A DNA stretch of 64,000 bases, taken from positions 1 through 64,000 of the forward strand of contig CAQDYY010000004.1 of assembly GCA_948777935.1 (NCBI GenBank), read 5' to 3'. The notes beneath the pieces were generated by a model. It worked only from the letters and a program-made list of their open reading frames with translations. It did not search any database and was not told the origin of the DNA. The stretch is from an uncultured Clostridia bacterium. GTDB taxonomy: Bacteria; Bacillota; Clostridia; TANB77; CAG-508. A program made the translations under genes and the position numbers. Below, in pieces: positions 38,904 through 49,019 of this stretch; position 1 is the stretch's first letter, and the number at the start of each line of letters is the position of its first letter.

Positions 38904-39962
38904 TTACTTTCCCTTTTCGATTTCTTCTATTTCTTTTTTAGTTGCTTTTGTTAATTCTCGTATTTCCTTCAAACTCACTCCTTTTTTTATCATATTACTT
39001 ATAATTGTTTTTCTTCCTTCCTTTATTCCTTCTTCCCATACCATTTCTACACATCCTAACATGTCTCCTTCTTCTCCTTTCATTTCTTTTATTAACTCTT
39101 TTACTTTTTCTTCTCCTATTTTCCCTTTTAAATTTGCTCTTATGATGCTAATTAAATCATTTTTTTCTTCTTTTGTTAATTGCTTTTCTATTCTGGGTAA
39201 TATTCTTCTTAATTCATCTACATTTTCATATTTTTCTATTAAAAATATTTTGTCCATATATTTATCGCTTTTTAATAAGTCTTCTTTTGTATATCTATTT
39301 ATATCTATTAAGTTATATTGTTGTAAATTTAAGTTTTCTAGCCTTTCATCTTGCACTGTACTTAATTTTCTTTTTACTGTCCATTTTTCTTTTCCTGTAT
39401 ATAATACTATTGGTATTACTGTTGGCACTTCATATTCTTTTGTTTTTATCTTTTCTTTGTCTATTGCACTTTTCATTATTTCTAGTTTGTATTCTTCTAG
39501 TCTAAAACTCATTGAATAATCCACTCTACTTTGATGCTCAATTAGAAAATATATTTCTTTATTTTTCATCTTATATACTACATCTGTTTCTTTATCTGTA
39601 TACTCTTCTGTTATGTATCTATTTGTATATTTTTCTATTTCTTTTTCATCTATTGTTTTTGCTAATTTTAATGCTTTATTTATAATGTATGTAGCATATT
39701 TTTTGTTATCTAATATTTTTCGATATGTTTTATCATGTATATTGTGTATAGTATTAGAACTCATTGCTTCATACTTTGCTTCTGTTTCTCTTATTTCAAT
39801 GCAATGTATTGTTTTTTGTCTTTCTATATACAAATAATCGTAATATGTAAATTTTGCTATATTCTTTCTTGTAAATATATCATAATATATGTTTGCTTTA
39901 TTGTCAATATATTTTCTGATTTTTTTCTCTTTTTGACTGGTTTTTATTTTAATTACCTCCAT
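38904..39962 (-). CDS. Rpn-family recombination-promoting nuclease (PD-(D/E)XK transposase-like)
   Basis: 352 residues. The nuclease core includes YFLIEHQSRVDYSMSFRLEEYKLEI, and the C-terminus has EEGIKEGRKTIISNMIKKGVSLKEI, both family hallmarks. Such proteins promote recombination-like DNA cleavage and come in multigene sets; a second one lies at 59269..60207. Confidence 0.82.
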   Translation of the reverse strand: MEVIKIKTSQKEKKIRKYIDNKANIYYDIFTRKNIAKFTYYDYLYIERQKTIHCIEIRETEAKYEAMSSNTIHNIHDKTYRKILDNKKYATYIINKALKLAKTIDEKEIEKYTNRYITEEYTDKETDVVYKMKNKEIYFLIEHQSRVDYSMSFRLEEYKLEIMKSAIDKEKIKTKEYEVPTVIPIVLYTGKEKWTVKRKLSTVQDERLENLNLQQYNLIDINRYTKEDLLKSDKYMDKIFLIEKYENVDELRRILPRIEKQLTKEEKNDLISIIRANLKGKIGEEKVKELIKEMKGEEGDMLGCVEMVWEEGIKEGRKTIISNMIKKGVSLKEIRELTKATKKEIEEIEKGK

Positions 39963-40153
39963 TCTTTTGTAGTTTTCTTTCTAGGTAATTTTAAGAATTA
40001 ACTTTTAGAATAAAATTCTTAAGATTGTTTTGAAATTAATCTATATTTTTGTCTTTATATTAAATATTAAAGCACAATATGATAAATACTGTCAAGAAAA
40101 ACATTTCGATAAAATTCGACATTCTACAACTATAAAGAAACACCTTAAGCTTA

Positions 40154-40185
40154 AGAGCATGGTAAGAACCATGCTCTGTTTTTTA
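40154..40185 (-). terminator. Hairpin terminator
   Basis: GAGCATGGTAAGAACCATGCTC with a T tract on the plus side. Lies just past the Cys-rich small gene. Confidence 0.6.
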
Positions 40186-40199
40186 AGTATTTATTTGGA

Positions 40200-40352
40200 T
40201 TAGCAACATCCTCTTCCGCATCCACATCCACAGTTTGTGAATAATAATAAGAATATGATGATGAAGAATAAAATTTCACTGTCACCACAACCTCCAAAAA
40301 GGCCTCCACAGTTATTGTTACATCCACATCCACAGTTTCTAGATTCTTCCAT
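40200..40352 (-). CDS. Small Cys/Gly-rich membrane peptide (50 aa)
   Basis: Starts at ATG 40352 with GGAGGG upstream. Order: MEESRNCGCGCNNNCGG, then a polar bend, a single hydrophobic helix (ILFFIIIFLLLF), and a second Cys-rich tail NCGCGCGRGCC. The layout resembles small sporulation-associated YjcZ-type proteins, but the two Cys-rich ends are unusual. TGC GGA pairs contain CGG across codon boundaries and are read normally. Confidence 0.7.
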   Translation of the reverse strand: MEESRNCGCGCNNNCGGLFGGCGDSEILFFIIIFLLLFTNCGCGCGRGCC

Positions 40353-40452
40353 TGTTTTTCCCTCCTTGTTTGTTTTTATATGATATAGTATGAATTTTTT
40401 AAAATTTGTGTTACAATATTAATGAAATTTTTTAAAATTAGAGGTAATACAA

Positions 40453-42855
40453 ATGAATAAAATAGAATTATTAGCACCTGTTGGTGATTTCGAATGCTTA
40501 AAGGCTGCTGTTCAAAATGGTGCAGATGCAGTTTATTTAGGTGCATCAATGTTTAGTGCAAGAGCTTCAGCTAAAAACTTTGATTTATCTGAACTTGAAG
40601 ATGCGGTTAATTATGCTCATTTAAGAGATGTTAAGGTACATTTAGCACTAAATACACTAATTAAAAATAATGAATTAGAAGAAGCTTTGTCTCTTGCAAA
40701 AGAAGCATATAAAATGGGAATTGATGCTTTAATAGTACAAGATTATGGCTTATGTTCTATGCTTTTAAAATATATGCCAGAACTTCCTCTTCATGCAAGC
40801 ACTCAAATGAGTATTCATAATTTAGAAGGTACAAAAGAATTAGAAAATTTAGGTTTTTCAAGGGCTGTGCTATCTCGTGAAACTTCTTTAACAGAATTAG
40901 AATTTATCAAATCTCATTCTAATATTGAACTTGAAGTATTCATCCATGGTGCTCTTTGTATTTCGTATTCTGGCCAATGCTTACTTTCTAGTATGATTGG
41001 TGGGCGTTCTCGGAAACCGTGGAAAATGTGCTGGAGCATGTAGGCTTCCTTACGAACTTATAGTAAATTCAAATAAGGAAATCTGTATGGATAAAGGCTA
41101 TATACTAAGCCCTAAAGATTTATGTGGGCTTAACTTTATTCCAGATTTAATACGTATTGGTGTTTCTTCTTTAAAAATAGAAGGTCGTATGAAAACTCCT
41201 GAATATGTTGCAACTGTTACTAGAGTTTATAGAAAATACATTGATTTAGCATATTCTAATAACAAATTTGTAGTAAGCGAGCAAGATAAAAAAGATTTAC
41301 TACAAGTATTTAACCGTGGAGGCTTTTCTACAGGTCATTTAGATGCAGAACCAAATAGGAATTTAATTTTTAAAGAAAAACCTAGTAATGTTGGTGTTTA
41401 TATTGGGAATGTAGCAAATTACAATAAAACTAAAGGACATATTACATTAAATTTAAATGATAATTTAACAATTGGTGATACTATTGTTTTTGAAAAGGAA
41501 GATACTAAATATAGAATTTCTGAATTAATGATGGGAAAAAATAATATAGAGTATGCAGTAAATCGGTCAACTTGTAACTATTGGAAGAATGAAAGGTAAT
41601 ATTAACCCTCGGAGATAAAATTTATAAATTAGAAAGTAAATCCCTTCTTACTAAAGCCAAAAATTCTTATCAAGGTGAATTAAAAAAGCACCCTTTATCT
41701 TGTTATATTAAAATAGTAAAAAATGCCCCTGTTATGGTTACAGTATTTGCTTATAATATGAATTTAGAAGTTAATTCTAATATAATACCCGTAGATGCTA
41801 CTAATCAACCTATTACTAAAGAACGTGTTATAATGCAATTTTCAAAAACTGGAAATTCTTCTTTTGTTTTTACTAATTTTGATATTGAATTAGATGATAA
41901 TTTGTACTTAAATATTGCTGATTTAAATGAATTACGACGTGAGTGTTTAGAAAAAGTATCTCATTATATTATAAATAATGCTAAAAGAAAAAATCCAAGA
42001 ACTTTGCCTACTTCTCTTGATTTTAAAACTGCCAAGAAAAAGATTTCAAAAAAGAAAATATCTCTTTTATTAAATATTTTAGATGTAAATACAAATTATT
42101 CAGAATTGGAAAAAGTAGACCGTATATACATACCATTAAAGTATTTTGCTATGTCAGATTATTCAAATATTATTAAAAACATAAGTGCTGAATTTGATAC
42201 ATACATTTATATGCCAACTATTATTAAATCAAATTACAGAAATCTATTTACTACTAATATTGATAAAGCACTAGAAGAATACAATATAAAAGGGTTTGTT
42301 TTATCTAATTTAGGTACATTTAATATGCTTGAAAAGTATAAAGATAACTATGAGTTTATTGGAAATTATACTTTAAATGTGTTTAATAACTATTCTTTAG
42401 AAGCATACCAAAATTTAGGCTTAAATTTAATTACACTATCTCCTGAGTTAAATAAGCAAGATATAATAGAAATTTCTAATTTAGCTTGTGTTAGTACAGA
42501 ACTTATTGTATACGGAAATACTCCTGTTATGACTCTTGGATACTGTGTTTTAGGTAAATCTAACAAGTGTTATCCAAATTGTAAATCACTTTGTAAGAGC
42601 AAACATAATTATTATTTAAAAGATAGATTAGGACTTTATTTTCCTGTAATCCCAGATTCTATCCAGACTATTAATACGATTTATAATAGTAAAGTTACAT
42701 CTCTTGATTTTTCTGAACTACCTATAGATTCTGTTAGAATTGATATTTTAAATGAAAATATTTTAGAAATTAATAAAATAATTGATACTGTAAGACATGA
42801 AAAAAGATTTGAAGGAAAAGATTATACAAATGCTAATTTTATAAGAGAAGTATAG
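40453..42855 (+). CDS. Peptidase U32 family protein, with three CGGN quadruplets
   Basis: Triplet reading breaks this gene into several pieces. Reading CGGA (41011), CGGT (41564) and CGGA (41610) as Gly gives one 799-residue protein of normal long-U32 length. The U32 signature ELEVFIHGALCISYSGQC is near residues 161-178. The restored segments read GGRS-G-NRGKCAGACRLPY (matching the family's SGNRG-C cluster), AVN-G-QLVTIGRM and NP-G-DKIYKLE. All three glycines are plausible family positions. U32 proteins act as collagenase-like peptidases or in tRNA hydroxylation (TrhP-like). Confidence 0.9.
41011..41014 (+). other. CGGA quadruplet codon (Gly187 of U32 peptidase)
   Basis: Preceding codon TCT. 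Restores S-G-NRGKCAGACR, a conserved U32 cysteine cluster; triplet reading hits TAG ten codons later. Confidence 0.9.
41564..41567 (+). other. CGGT quadruplet codon (Gly371 of U32 peptidase)
   Basis: Preceding codon AAT. Restores N-G-QLVTIGRMKGNI; triplet reading ends in TAA after 12 codons. Confidence 0.88.
41610..41613 (+). other. CGGA quadruplet codon (Gly386 of U32 peptidase)
   Basis: Only 42 bases after the previous site. Preceding codon CCT. Restores NP-G-DKIYKLES; triplet reading gives CGG AGA TAA. Confidence 0.88.
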
Positions 42856-42856
42856 A

Positions 42857-42912
42857 ATGTAGGGGCACCGTTTGCCGGGAATACATCGTAGGACCTGACA
42901 CCACTGTGCCCT
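42857..42912. repeat. Dispersed about 52-bp repeat, copy 3 (inverted)
   Basis: Reads GTAGGGGCACCGTTTG at the left and CACTGTGCCC at the right: opposite orientation to copies 1, 2 and 4. With copy 4 it brackets the RNHCP gene. Confidence 0.75.
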
Positions 42913-42925
42913 TTTTCTACATTTT

Positions 42926-43237
42926 TTACACTGGATTACTGCTTAGTTTGATTATTAGTTCCATATTATCATCTGTTGCCATTTTATTTTTACGTATCTT
43001 TCCACATTTTTTGCATTTAAATACTATTACATACCCTTTTTTAGAATTGGTTTCTATACCAATTGGCTCTAAATCTCCATGGCACTCTTCTGCCCTGTCT
43101 CCTGGATTTATATCTACATGTTTGGAATGTAAACAATATGGGCAATGATTACGGCATGAATAGCCTAATTTTGGTACTTCTTTGCCACAATTTTCACATA
43201 TAAATTCTTCATCTATTTCTGTAAATTTGCTTAACAT
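42926..43237 (-). CDS. RNHCP-domain zinc-ribbon protein
   Basis: About 103 residues from ATG 43237 (AAAGGA upstream). ICENCGKEVPKLGYSCRNHCPYCLHSKHVD contains the RNHCP motif plus CxxC pairs, and FKCKKCGKIRKNK is a second zinc knuckle. Function unknown. The longer frame up to 43336 runs through a dispersed repeat and is not counted. Confidence 0.75.
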   Translation of the reverse strand: MLSKFTEIDEEFICENCGKEVPKLGYSCRNHCPYCLHSKHVDINPGDRAEECHGDLEPIGIETNSKKGYVIVFKCKKCGKIRKNKMATDDNMELIIKLSSNPV

Positions 43238-43268
43238 AGTGTAATCCTTTCTAAATACTAAATAATAA

Positions 43269-43320
43269 GGGCACAGTGGTGTCATGTCCATAGATGTATT
43301 CCCACAAACGGTGCCCCTAC
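43269..43320. repeat. Dispersed about 52-bp repeat, copy 4
   Basis: Same sequence family as 11245 and 12361, upstream of the RNHCP start. Confidence 0.78.
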
Positions 43321-43335
43321 ATTCTTCTTTTCTCA

Positions 43336-44977
43336 CTAATCTGCAAGTAAACTTCCGCCTATAAATTCACGTATTAGTGATGTTTTAGGTATTGCTTCTT
43401 GTGGAATGGATTCAAAATAACTTAATAAACGAATTAGTCTAGTTGCTTCTGCATATTCTGGTTGTGTGTTTTTAATTTCTTTTAGTAGTGGCAGTGCATA
43501 ATCTTTTAATACTCCTAATTCATATATAAGTGATGAATTAAACATACTATTTGCTTCTTCTTGGAATGGATATATGTATCTTTCTTCTCCACGGTTTACA
43601 GAATACCACATTTTTATAGTATGTGTTGCACTATACCCTCTAAATTGATTATCTCTTACAATTCTTCTAATTAACCTAGTATCTGTTGTTGAGATACGAT
43701 TGTAGTAATCTATATTTAATACAGTTAATGCACTAATATAGATTTTGTATTTTTGTTCTTTTGAAATAGAATTTGTTAAACGGTCATTTAAACAGTGGAT
43801 TCCTTCAATTACTAATATTTCATCATCCGCTAGTTTCATTGTTTCTCCATTATATTTTTTATGTCCAGTAGTAAAATCAAAAGTTGGAACTTTAATTTCT
43901 TCACCATTTAATAATTTTAATAAATGTTCATTAAATAAATTAATATCTAATGCCTCTATACACTCAAAATCATAGTTTCCGTTTTCATCTTTGGGGTTAT
44001 CTTCTCTTTCTACAAAATAATTGTCTACTGATATAGTTACTGGCTTTAACCCATTTAATCTTAGTTGAATTCCTAATCTTTTCGCAAAAGTAGTTTTTCC
44101 AGATGAAGATGGTCCTGCAATTAAAACTACCTTTACTTGCTTATTTTTTGCAATATTATCCGCAAGTTCGGCAATTTTCTTTTCATGTAAACTTTCAGAT
44201 AATAAAACTGCATCTTGTGCATTGTCTTTTTTTACTTCACGATTTAGTTTGTAAATAGTATTAATTCCAATTAGTTTATATATATCTTCATATTCGTCTA
44301 AAGTTGAAACTAATTTTTTATTTTCTACAAATGGGCTAAGTTTTGTTGGTGTTTTCCAATTTGGATAACGTACAATAAATCCATCTCTATATTTTACAAT
44401 ATCATATACTTTTGTATACCCTGTAGATATTGGCATAACTCCAAAAAAGTAATTGAAATATTCTTCACAGTAGTATAGTGATGCTCCAAATGTGTTTTCT
44501 GTATCTATTTGTATTCTTCCTTTTAATGTTTTTTCTTTTTCGTAAAATTCTTGTGCTTCTTTTACGGTCATTTTCACTTTTCTAATTTCTAAGTCTTTAT
44601 CAATAATTTCTCCCATTTTACTATGAATATTTTGTATCATCTCTTCTGTTACTTTCATATTTTCTAATTCACAAAACATAGCATTTGAAAGCTGGTAATT
44701 TACTGTTAAAAGTGCTTCTGGATATAACTCGTTTAATGCTTTTGCTGCAATATACATTATACCTCTTATATAAATCATCATTCCATCTTTACTATTTAAA
44801 TCAATTAGCTCTACATTTGAATTTTCAGTTAATTTTAAGTTTAAACTTCTTACTTCATTATTACACATACATGCAATTACTTCTGTTTTTGCATTTTTAA
44901 TTTCTTCTTTTAATAATTCATATACTGTAACTCCGTGGAGTAGCATCTAATATTCTATTTTCGTATGTAATTTTCAT
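43336..44977 (-). CDS. Uridine kinase-like protein with N-terminal TGS-like domain, CGGA quadruplet at residue 15
   Basis: Start ATG 44977 has AAGGAGG upstream. Triplet reading stops at codon 20 (CGG AGT TAC AGT ATA TGA). Reading CGGA (44935..44932) as Gly gives a 546-residue protein beginning KITYENRILDATP-G-VTVYELLKE, where the Gly matches the GxT turn of TGS-type domains. The kinase part has VVLIAGPSSSGKTTFAKRL near residue 287 and the phosphoribulokinase/uridine kinase fold with SVDNYF. Often annotated as a nucleoside kinase. It starts 11 bp after the MFS gene stop. Confidence 0.88.
44932..44935 (-). other. CGGA quadruplet codon (Gly15 of uridine kinase-like protein)
   Basis: Preceding codon CCA; next zero-frame stop five codons later. 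Four-base reading gives P-G-VTVYELL. Confidence 0.9.
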
Positions 44978-44987
44978 GTTTTCCTCC

Positions 44988-46257
44988 TTATCCTATACAC
45001 ACAACATCTTTTTTAGTATATTCTTCTGGTTTTAATCCAATTCTTGTTTTCATATATATTGCAAATAATAATGTAATAAAACTAGTTCCTATTCCCATTA
45101 CTATCATAGCATATTGTATTTCCATAATTGTAAGTAAATACGAACCGTACTGCTCCTGCAATTACTCTAAAAATACTTGCTATTATACTATATATAGAAT
45201 ATATTTTTGTAAGCATTTCTGGTGTCATAAAGTTACACATATATCTTTTACTTATAATTTTATATACTCCTTTATCTGACATTCTTACAATATATGTAAA
45301 TATAATAATTGCAAGCATTGGTATTCTATACATTCCCATTACTACAACTGCACCTGCAATGGCAATTCCTAATGTCATTCTAAGTGATATATATGTTAAT
45401 GTTTTGTTAGTATGCTTTTCATTGAATTGGTTTGCTTTTACTGCTGCTTTTCCTTGTACCACATCTAGTATAGCAAGTATAATACCAATAAATGTAGCAG
45501 ATACATTTATATCTTTTAATAATGTAGTTTGATATGTTCCAAATAAGCACATTAGTCCCCACATAAAACCTAGCATAAGTAGCAAACTTTTTAATCTAGG
45601 TGATTTGAATATAAATTTAAACCCATCTTTTACTTCACTTATGCTTTCTTTTACTGTTTTTGATTTTTCTTCTTTAACATCAATAAAGTTTAAAGAAATA
45701 ATAAGTGCAAATAACATAAAAATTATAGCAAGTATAATTGGAATATATGGATTTATATCATATAGAAAGCCAGACATAAATGTTGTTATTGCAGATATAT
45801 AACAATATCTTGAATATCCTTTGCTATTAATTTTTGAAAATATTTTACCTTTTAAGTGTCCTTCTGGTATTGATTTATTTAGTAATGGTTCTTCTACTAT
45901 AGATTTAAATGCCCATCCTATTGCTGATGAAAATTGTGATAAAATAATCATAAAATAATTTTTTGAAAATAAAATTAGAATTACTTCTAATGTCCAAAAT
46001 ATATTTCCTAATATAACACTTTTTCTTGTCCCTACCTTTGAAACTATAACCGTTATAGGAATTTGTAAAATCATTTTAAAAAATGCATATATTGATTCCA
46101 TAAAAACAACATTAGCATTTGAAACCCCCTTTACCTGTGTTAAAAATAATACTTTTACTGCATTAAAAAATAATACATCAGCTGCTAATGTTTTATATGC
46201 TGGATATAACTTCATATTCAATTTTCTTTTTTTTGCAAGTTTTCTTTCTTCTTCCAT
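44988..46257 (-). CDS. MFS-type membrane transporter, with a CGGT quadruplet at residue 371
   Basis: 422 residues from ATG 46257 (AGGAGGAAC upstream). Triplet reading ends early, losing the last helix. Reading CGGT (45147..45144) as Gly gives AGAV-G-SYLLTIMEIQYAMIVMGIGTSFITLLFAIYMKTRIG, completing helix 12 and the C-terminal tail. About 12 helices in total. Substrate unknown. Shares a transcript with the kinase-like gene downstream. Confidence 0.82.
45144..45147 (-). other. CGGT quadruplet codon (Gly371 of MFS protein)
   Basis: Preceding codon GTA. Four-base reading gives V-G-SYLLTIM and a complete last membrane helix; triplet reading gives a hydrophilic tail. Confidence 0.82.
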
Positions 46258-46392
46258 TGTTCCTCCTAAATATCTTTTGCATGTTCTAAATGATTTTATC
46301 ATAATGATTTTTTAAAATCAATGGATATTGGTATATTTTTGGTTTATCAAGGATATACTTTAGTAAAGTTATAATTTTAGGAGGTACAAGCT

Positions 46393-46575
46393 ATGAATTT
46401 ACAAAGATTACACACTATGTTAAATAATAAGGAAAAGGTTGATGTTTATTATGATGAAAGACCTGTATGGGTTCAAGAAGTTCATGATAATATTGCTAAA
46501 ATTAGTTTTGTCGATAATTGTGAAGAAAAAGATGTTTATATAGAAGATTTATATGAAAATGATTTATATAATTAG
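46393..46575 (+). CDS. Small acid-soluble spore protein, SspH type
   Basis: 60 residues: MNLQRLHTMLNNKEKVDVYYDERPVWV matches the SASP-H pattern (ILxSxxxIxVxYxGxPVWI). Probably expressed in the forespore. GAGG precedes the ATG. Confidence 0.75.
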   Translation: MNLQRLHTMLNNKEKVDVYYDERPVWVQEVHDNIAKISFVDNCEEKDVYIEDLYENDLYN

Positions 46576-46602
46576 AGAGCACTCTTAAGAGTGCTCCTTT
46601 TT
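46575..46602. terminator. Bidirectional terminator
   Basis: GAGCACTCTTAAGAGTGCTC palindrome followed by T tract, between convergent small genes. Confidence 0.82.
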
Positions 46603-46836
46603 GCTAATATATACATCATATGTCTTTTTCTCAAGCTTAAATTTATCTTGCTTTTCTTCAATGCATATACTAACATCGAATTTTTTTTCAGTATCACATG
46701 CTGCATCTTCACTTGACTCCTTCTTGAATTTGTCACAGAAAAAGTCTAATGCCTTTGTATACTCTTTGTTTTCAACGTGTCCTCTTACCTCTCTATTACT
46801 GGGTAAGATTCTTGAAGCTATCGTTGTTTTCATCAT
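46585..46836 (-). CDS. Small charged protein, unknown function
   Basis: 83 residues, Lys/Glu-rich. Starts at ATG 46836 with a strong GGAGGAAGG site. C-terminal ISICIEEKQDKFKLEKKTYDVYI-like strands; no family recognised. It overlaps the terminator of the convergent SspH-like gene. Confidence 0.55.
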   Translation of the reverse strand: MMKTTIASRILPSNREVRGHVENKEYTKALDFFCDKFKKESSEDAACDTEKKFDVSICIEEKQDKFKLEKKTYDVYISKKEHS

Positions 46837-46906
46837 ATGCCTTCCTCCGTTTATTTTGCATTATTTTATACCTATATTATACTATATATTTAAAAAATAA
46901 TAAATA

Positions 46907-48289
46907 CTAAAATTCGACTTTTTCTTGCAACCATGTATTTAAATCACTAATTTTTACTCTTACTTGTTCCATTGTGTCTCTATCACGTATAGTTACAGTG
47001 TCATCTTCTAATGTATCAAAATCTATTGTTACACAATATGGTGTTCCTATTTCATCTTCTCTTCTATAGCGCTTTCCTATTGAACCTGATTCATCATAAT
47101 CACACATAAACCTCTTAGAAAGGCTAGTATATACCTCTTCTGCTTTTTTAGATAATTTTTTAGATAGTGGTAATACTGCTACTTTATATGGTGCAAGTGC
47201 TGGATGTAAATGTAGCACAATTCTTGTATCATCTTCTGCTATTTTTTCTTCTTCATAGCTATTACATAAAAATGCAAGTGCAACACGGTCACATCCAAGA
47301 GATGGCTCTATACAATATGGTATGTATTTTTCATTTGTTTCTGGATCTAAATAGCTTAAATCTTCCTTAGAATGGTTTGCATGCTGTGTTAAATCATAAT
47401 CTGTTCTATCTGCAATTCCCCATAATTCTCCCCATCCAAATGGGAAATCAAATTCAATATCTGTTGTTGCTGCACTGTAGAAAACAAGTTCTTCTTTTGA
47501 GTGATCTCTTAAACGTATATTTTCTTCTTTCATACCTAAATCAATTAAGAATTTTTTACAGTAATCTTTCCAATATGCATGCCACTCTAAATCTGTTCCT
47601 GGTTTACAGAAAAACTCTAATTCCATTTGTTCAAATTCTCTTGTTCTAAAAGTAAAATTTCCTGGTGTAATTTCATTACGAAATGCTTTACCAATTTGTG
47701 CAATTCCCATTGGTAATTTTCTTCTTGTTGTTCTTAATACATTTTTAAAATTAACAAAAATTCCTTGTGCTGTTTCTGGTCTTAAATATAACTGTGTAGT
47801 TGAATCTTCTGTTACTCCTTGGAATGTTTTAAACATTAAATTGAATTTTCTAATGTCAGTAAAGTTTTCTTTTCCACAATTTGGACATGAAATATGATTG
47901 TTTTTAATAAATTCAACCATTTCTTCATCTTTCATTCCATCTGCAATCATATCATTTCCATTATCATGTGCCCATTCTTCTATTAATTTATCTGCTCTAT
48001 GTCTTGTTTTACATTCTTTACAATCTATTAATGGATCACTAAATCCCCCTACATGCCCTGATGCTACCCATGTTTCTGGGTTCATTAAAATAGCAGCATC
48101 TAAGCCAACATTATACCTACTTTCTTGTACGAACTTTTTCATCCATGCCTTTTTAATATTGTTTTTTAATTCCACTCCTAGTGGTCCATAATCCCATGAA
48201 TTTGCAAGCCCTCCATAAATTTCTGAGCCAGGATACACATATCCTCTTGCCTTACATAAATTTACCATAGTTTCCATTGAATCTAACAT
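46907..48289 (-). CDS. glyQS: Glycyl-tRNA synthetase (alpha2 type)
   Basis: 460 residues with class II motifs: YGPLGVELKNNIKKAW, motif 2 FRNEITPGNFTFRTREFEQMELEFF, motif 3 ... GCDRVALAFL, and the C-terminal anticodon-binding domain. It should charge both tRNA-Gly species in this window. GlyRS reads C35, C36 and discriminator U73, all kept in the variant tRNA, so the variant could be glycylated. Has no quadruplet site itself. Confidence 0.96.
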   Translation of the reverse strand: MLDSMETMVNLCKARGYVYPGSEIYGGLANSWDYGPLGVELKNNIKKAWMKKFVQESRYNVGLDAAILMNPETWVASGHVGGFSDPLIDCKECKTRHRADKLIEEWAHDNGNDMIADGMKDEEMVEFIKNNHISCPNCGKENFTDIRKFNLMFKTFQGVTEDSTTQLYLRPETAQGIFVNFKNVLRTTRRKLPMGIAQIGKAFRNEITPGNFTFRTREFEQMELEFFCKPGTDLEWHAYWKDYCKKFLIDLGMKEENIRLRDHSKEELVFYSAATTDIEFDFPFGWGELWGIADRTDYDLTQHANHSKEDLSYLDPETNEKYIPYCIEPSLGCDRVALAFLCNSYEEEKIAEDDTRIVLHLHPALAPYKVAVLPLSKKLSKKAEEVYTSLSKRFMCDYDESGSIGKRYRREDEIGTPYCVTIDFDTLEDDTVTIRDRDTMEQVRVKISDLNTWLQEKVEF

Positions 48290-48346
48290 AAAAATACCTC
48301 CAAATTTGGTATATTATATACACTTTTTAAGAAATAGTCAATATTT

Positions 48347-49006
48347 TTATTTCTTTTCTTCTTGCTCTTTTTTTCTAGTTAATTCGTTTTCATATCCTGT
48401 TACTGTAATCATTGTTACAAGTATATATATAAGAATTGCAACAGGTATGGCGTATACTCCTACTGGAATTCTTAAAATTTGAATTATACTTGCAAATACT
48501 GCTTCTGATACAATTAATCTAAGTAATAATGTAATTATTACTTTAAATGCACCTAATTTTAAATAACGAATTCCTAAATATGCCAATATAATTATAGTAG
48601 TAATAACTATTGGAGCAATATATGGTTTTATTATATCTCTTATACGATAATGTGGTATAGTCATGGTTGTTACATTACTATCTATTTCTTCTATTTCATA
48701 CTTTTCTTTTACTTTGTCTTTTAAAACTGTTAGTTCTTCATCATTTAATTCTTTTATATTAATTGCTATGGAATCATTAAATGTTTCGATATTTTGATAT
48801 TTAATTTCTTTATTTTTAAATACATCTTTTACAATTTGCTTCATATCTTCCACATTAAATTCTTTTCCAATATAAACATCAATTCTTGTATGTTCTGAAT
48901 ATTCTAAGGAGAAATTTGTTTTCCATATACATGTTACAATTATTCCCACAATTATAATTAAAACTGCTATTAGATAAATAATTTTTGGATTTTTTATTTT
49001 TTCCAT
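48347..49006 (-). CDS. SecF-like membrane protein (short)
   Basis: 219 residues: one N-terminal helix, a periplasmic-type domain of about 85 residues (GKEFNVEDMKQIVKDVF), then about four helices. It fits a SecF-like partner of the adjacent SecD-like gene, but is shorter and lacks an obvious full RND motif set. Divergent. Confidence 0.6.
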   Translation of the reverse strand: MEKIKNPKIIYLIAVLIIIVGIIVTCIWKTNFSLEYSEHTRIDVYIGKEFNVEDMKQIVKDVFKNKEIKYQNIETFNDSIAINIKELNDEELTVLKDKVKEKYEIEEIDSNVTTMTIPHYRIRDIIKPYIAPIVITTIIILAYLGIRYLKLGAFKVIITLLLRLIVSEAVFASIIQILRIPVGVYAIPVAILIYILVTMITVTGYENELTRKKEQEEKK

Positions 49007-49019
49007 ATTCTTCTCCTTT

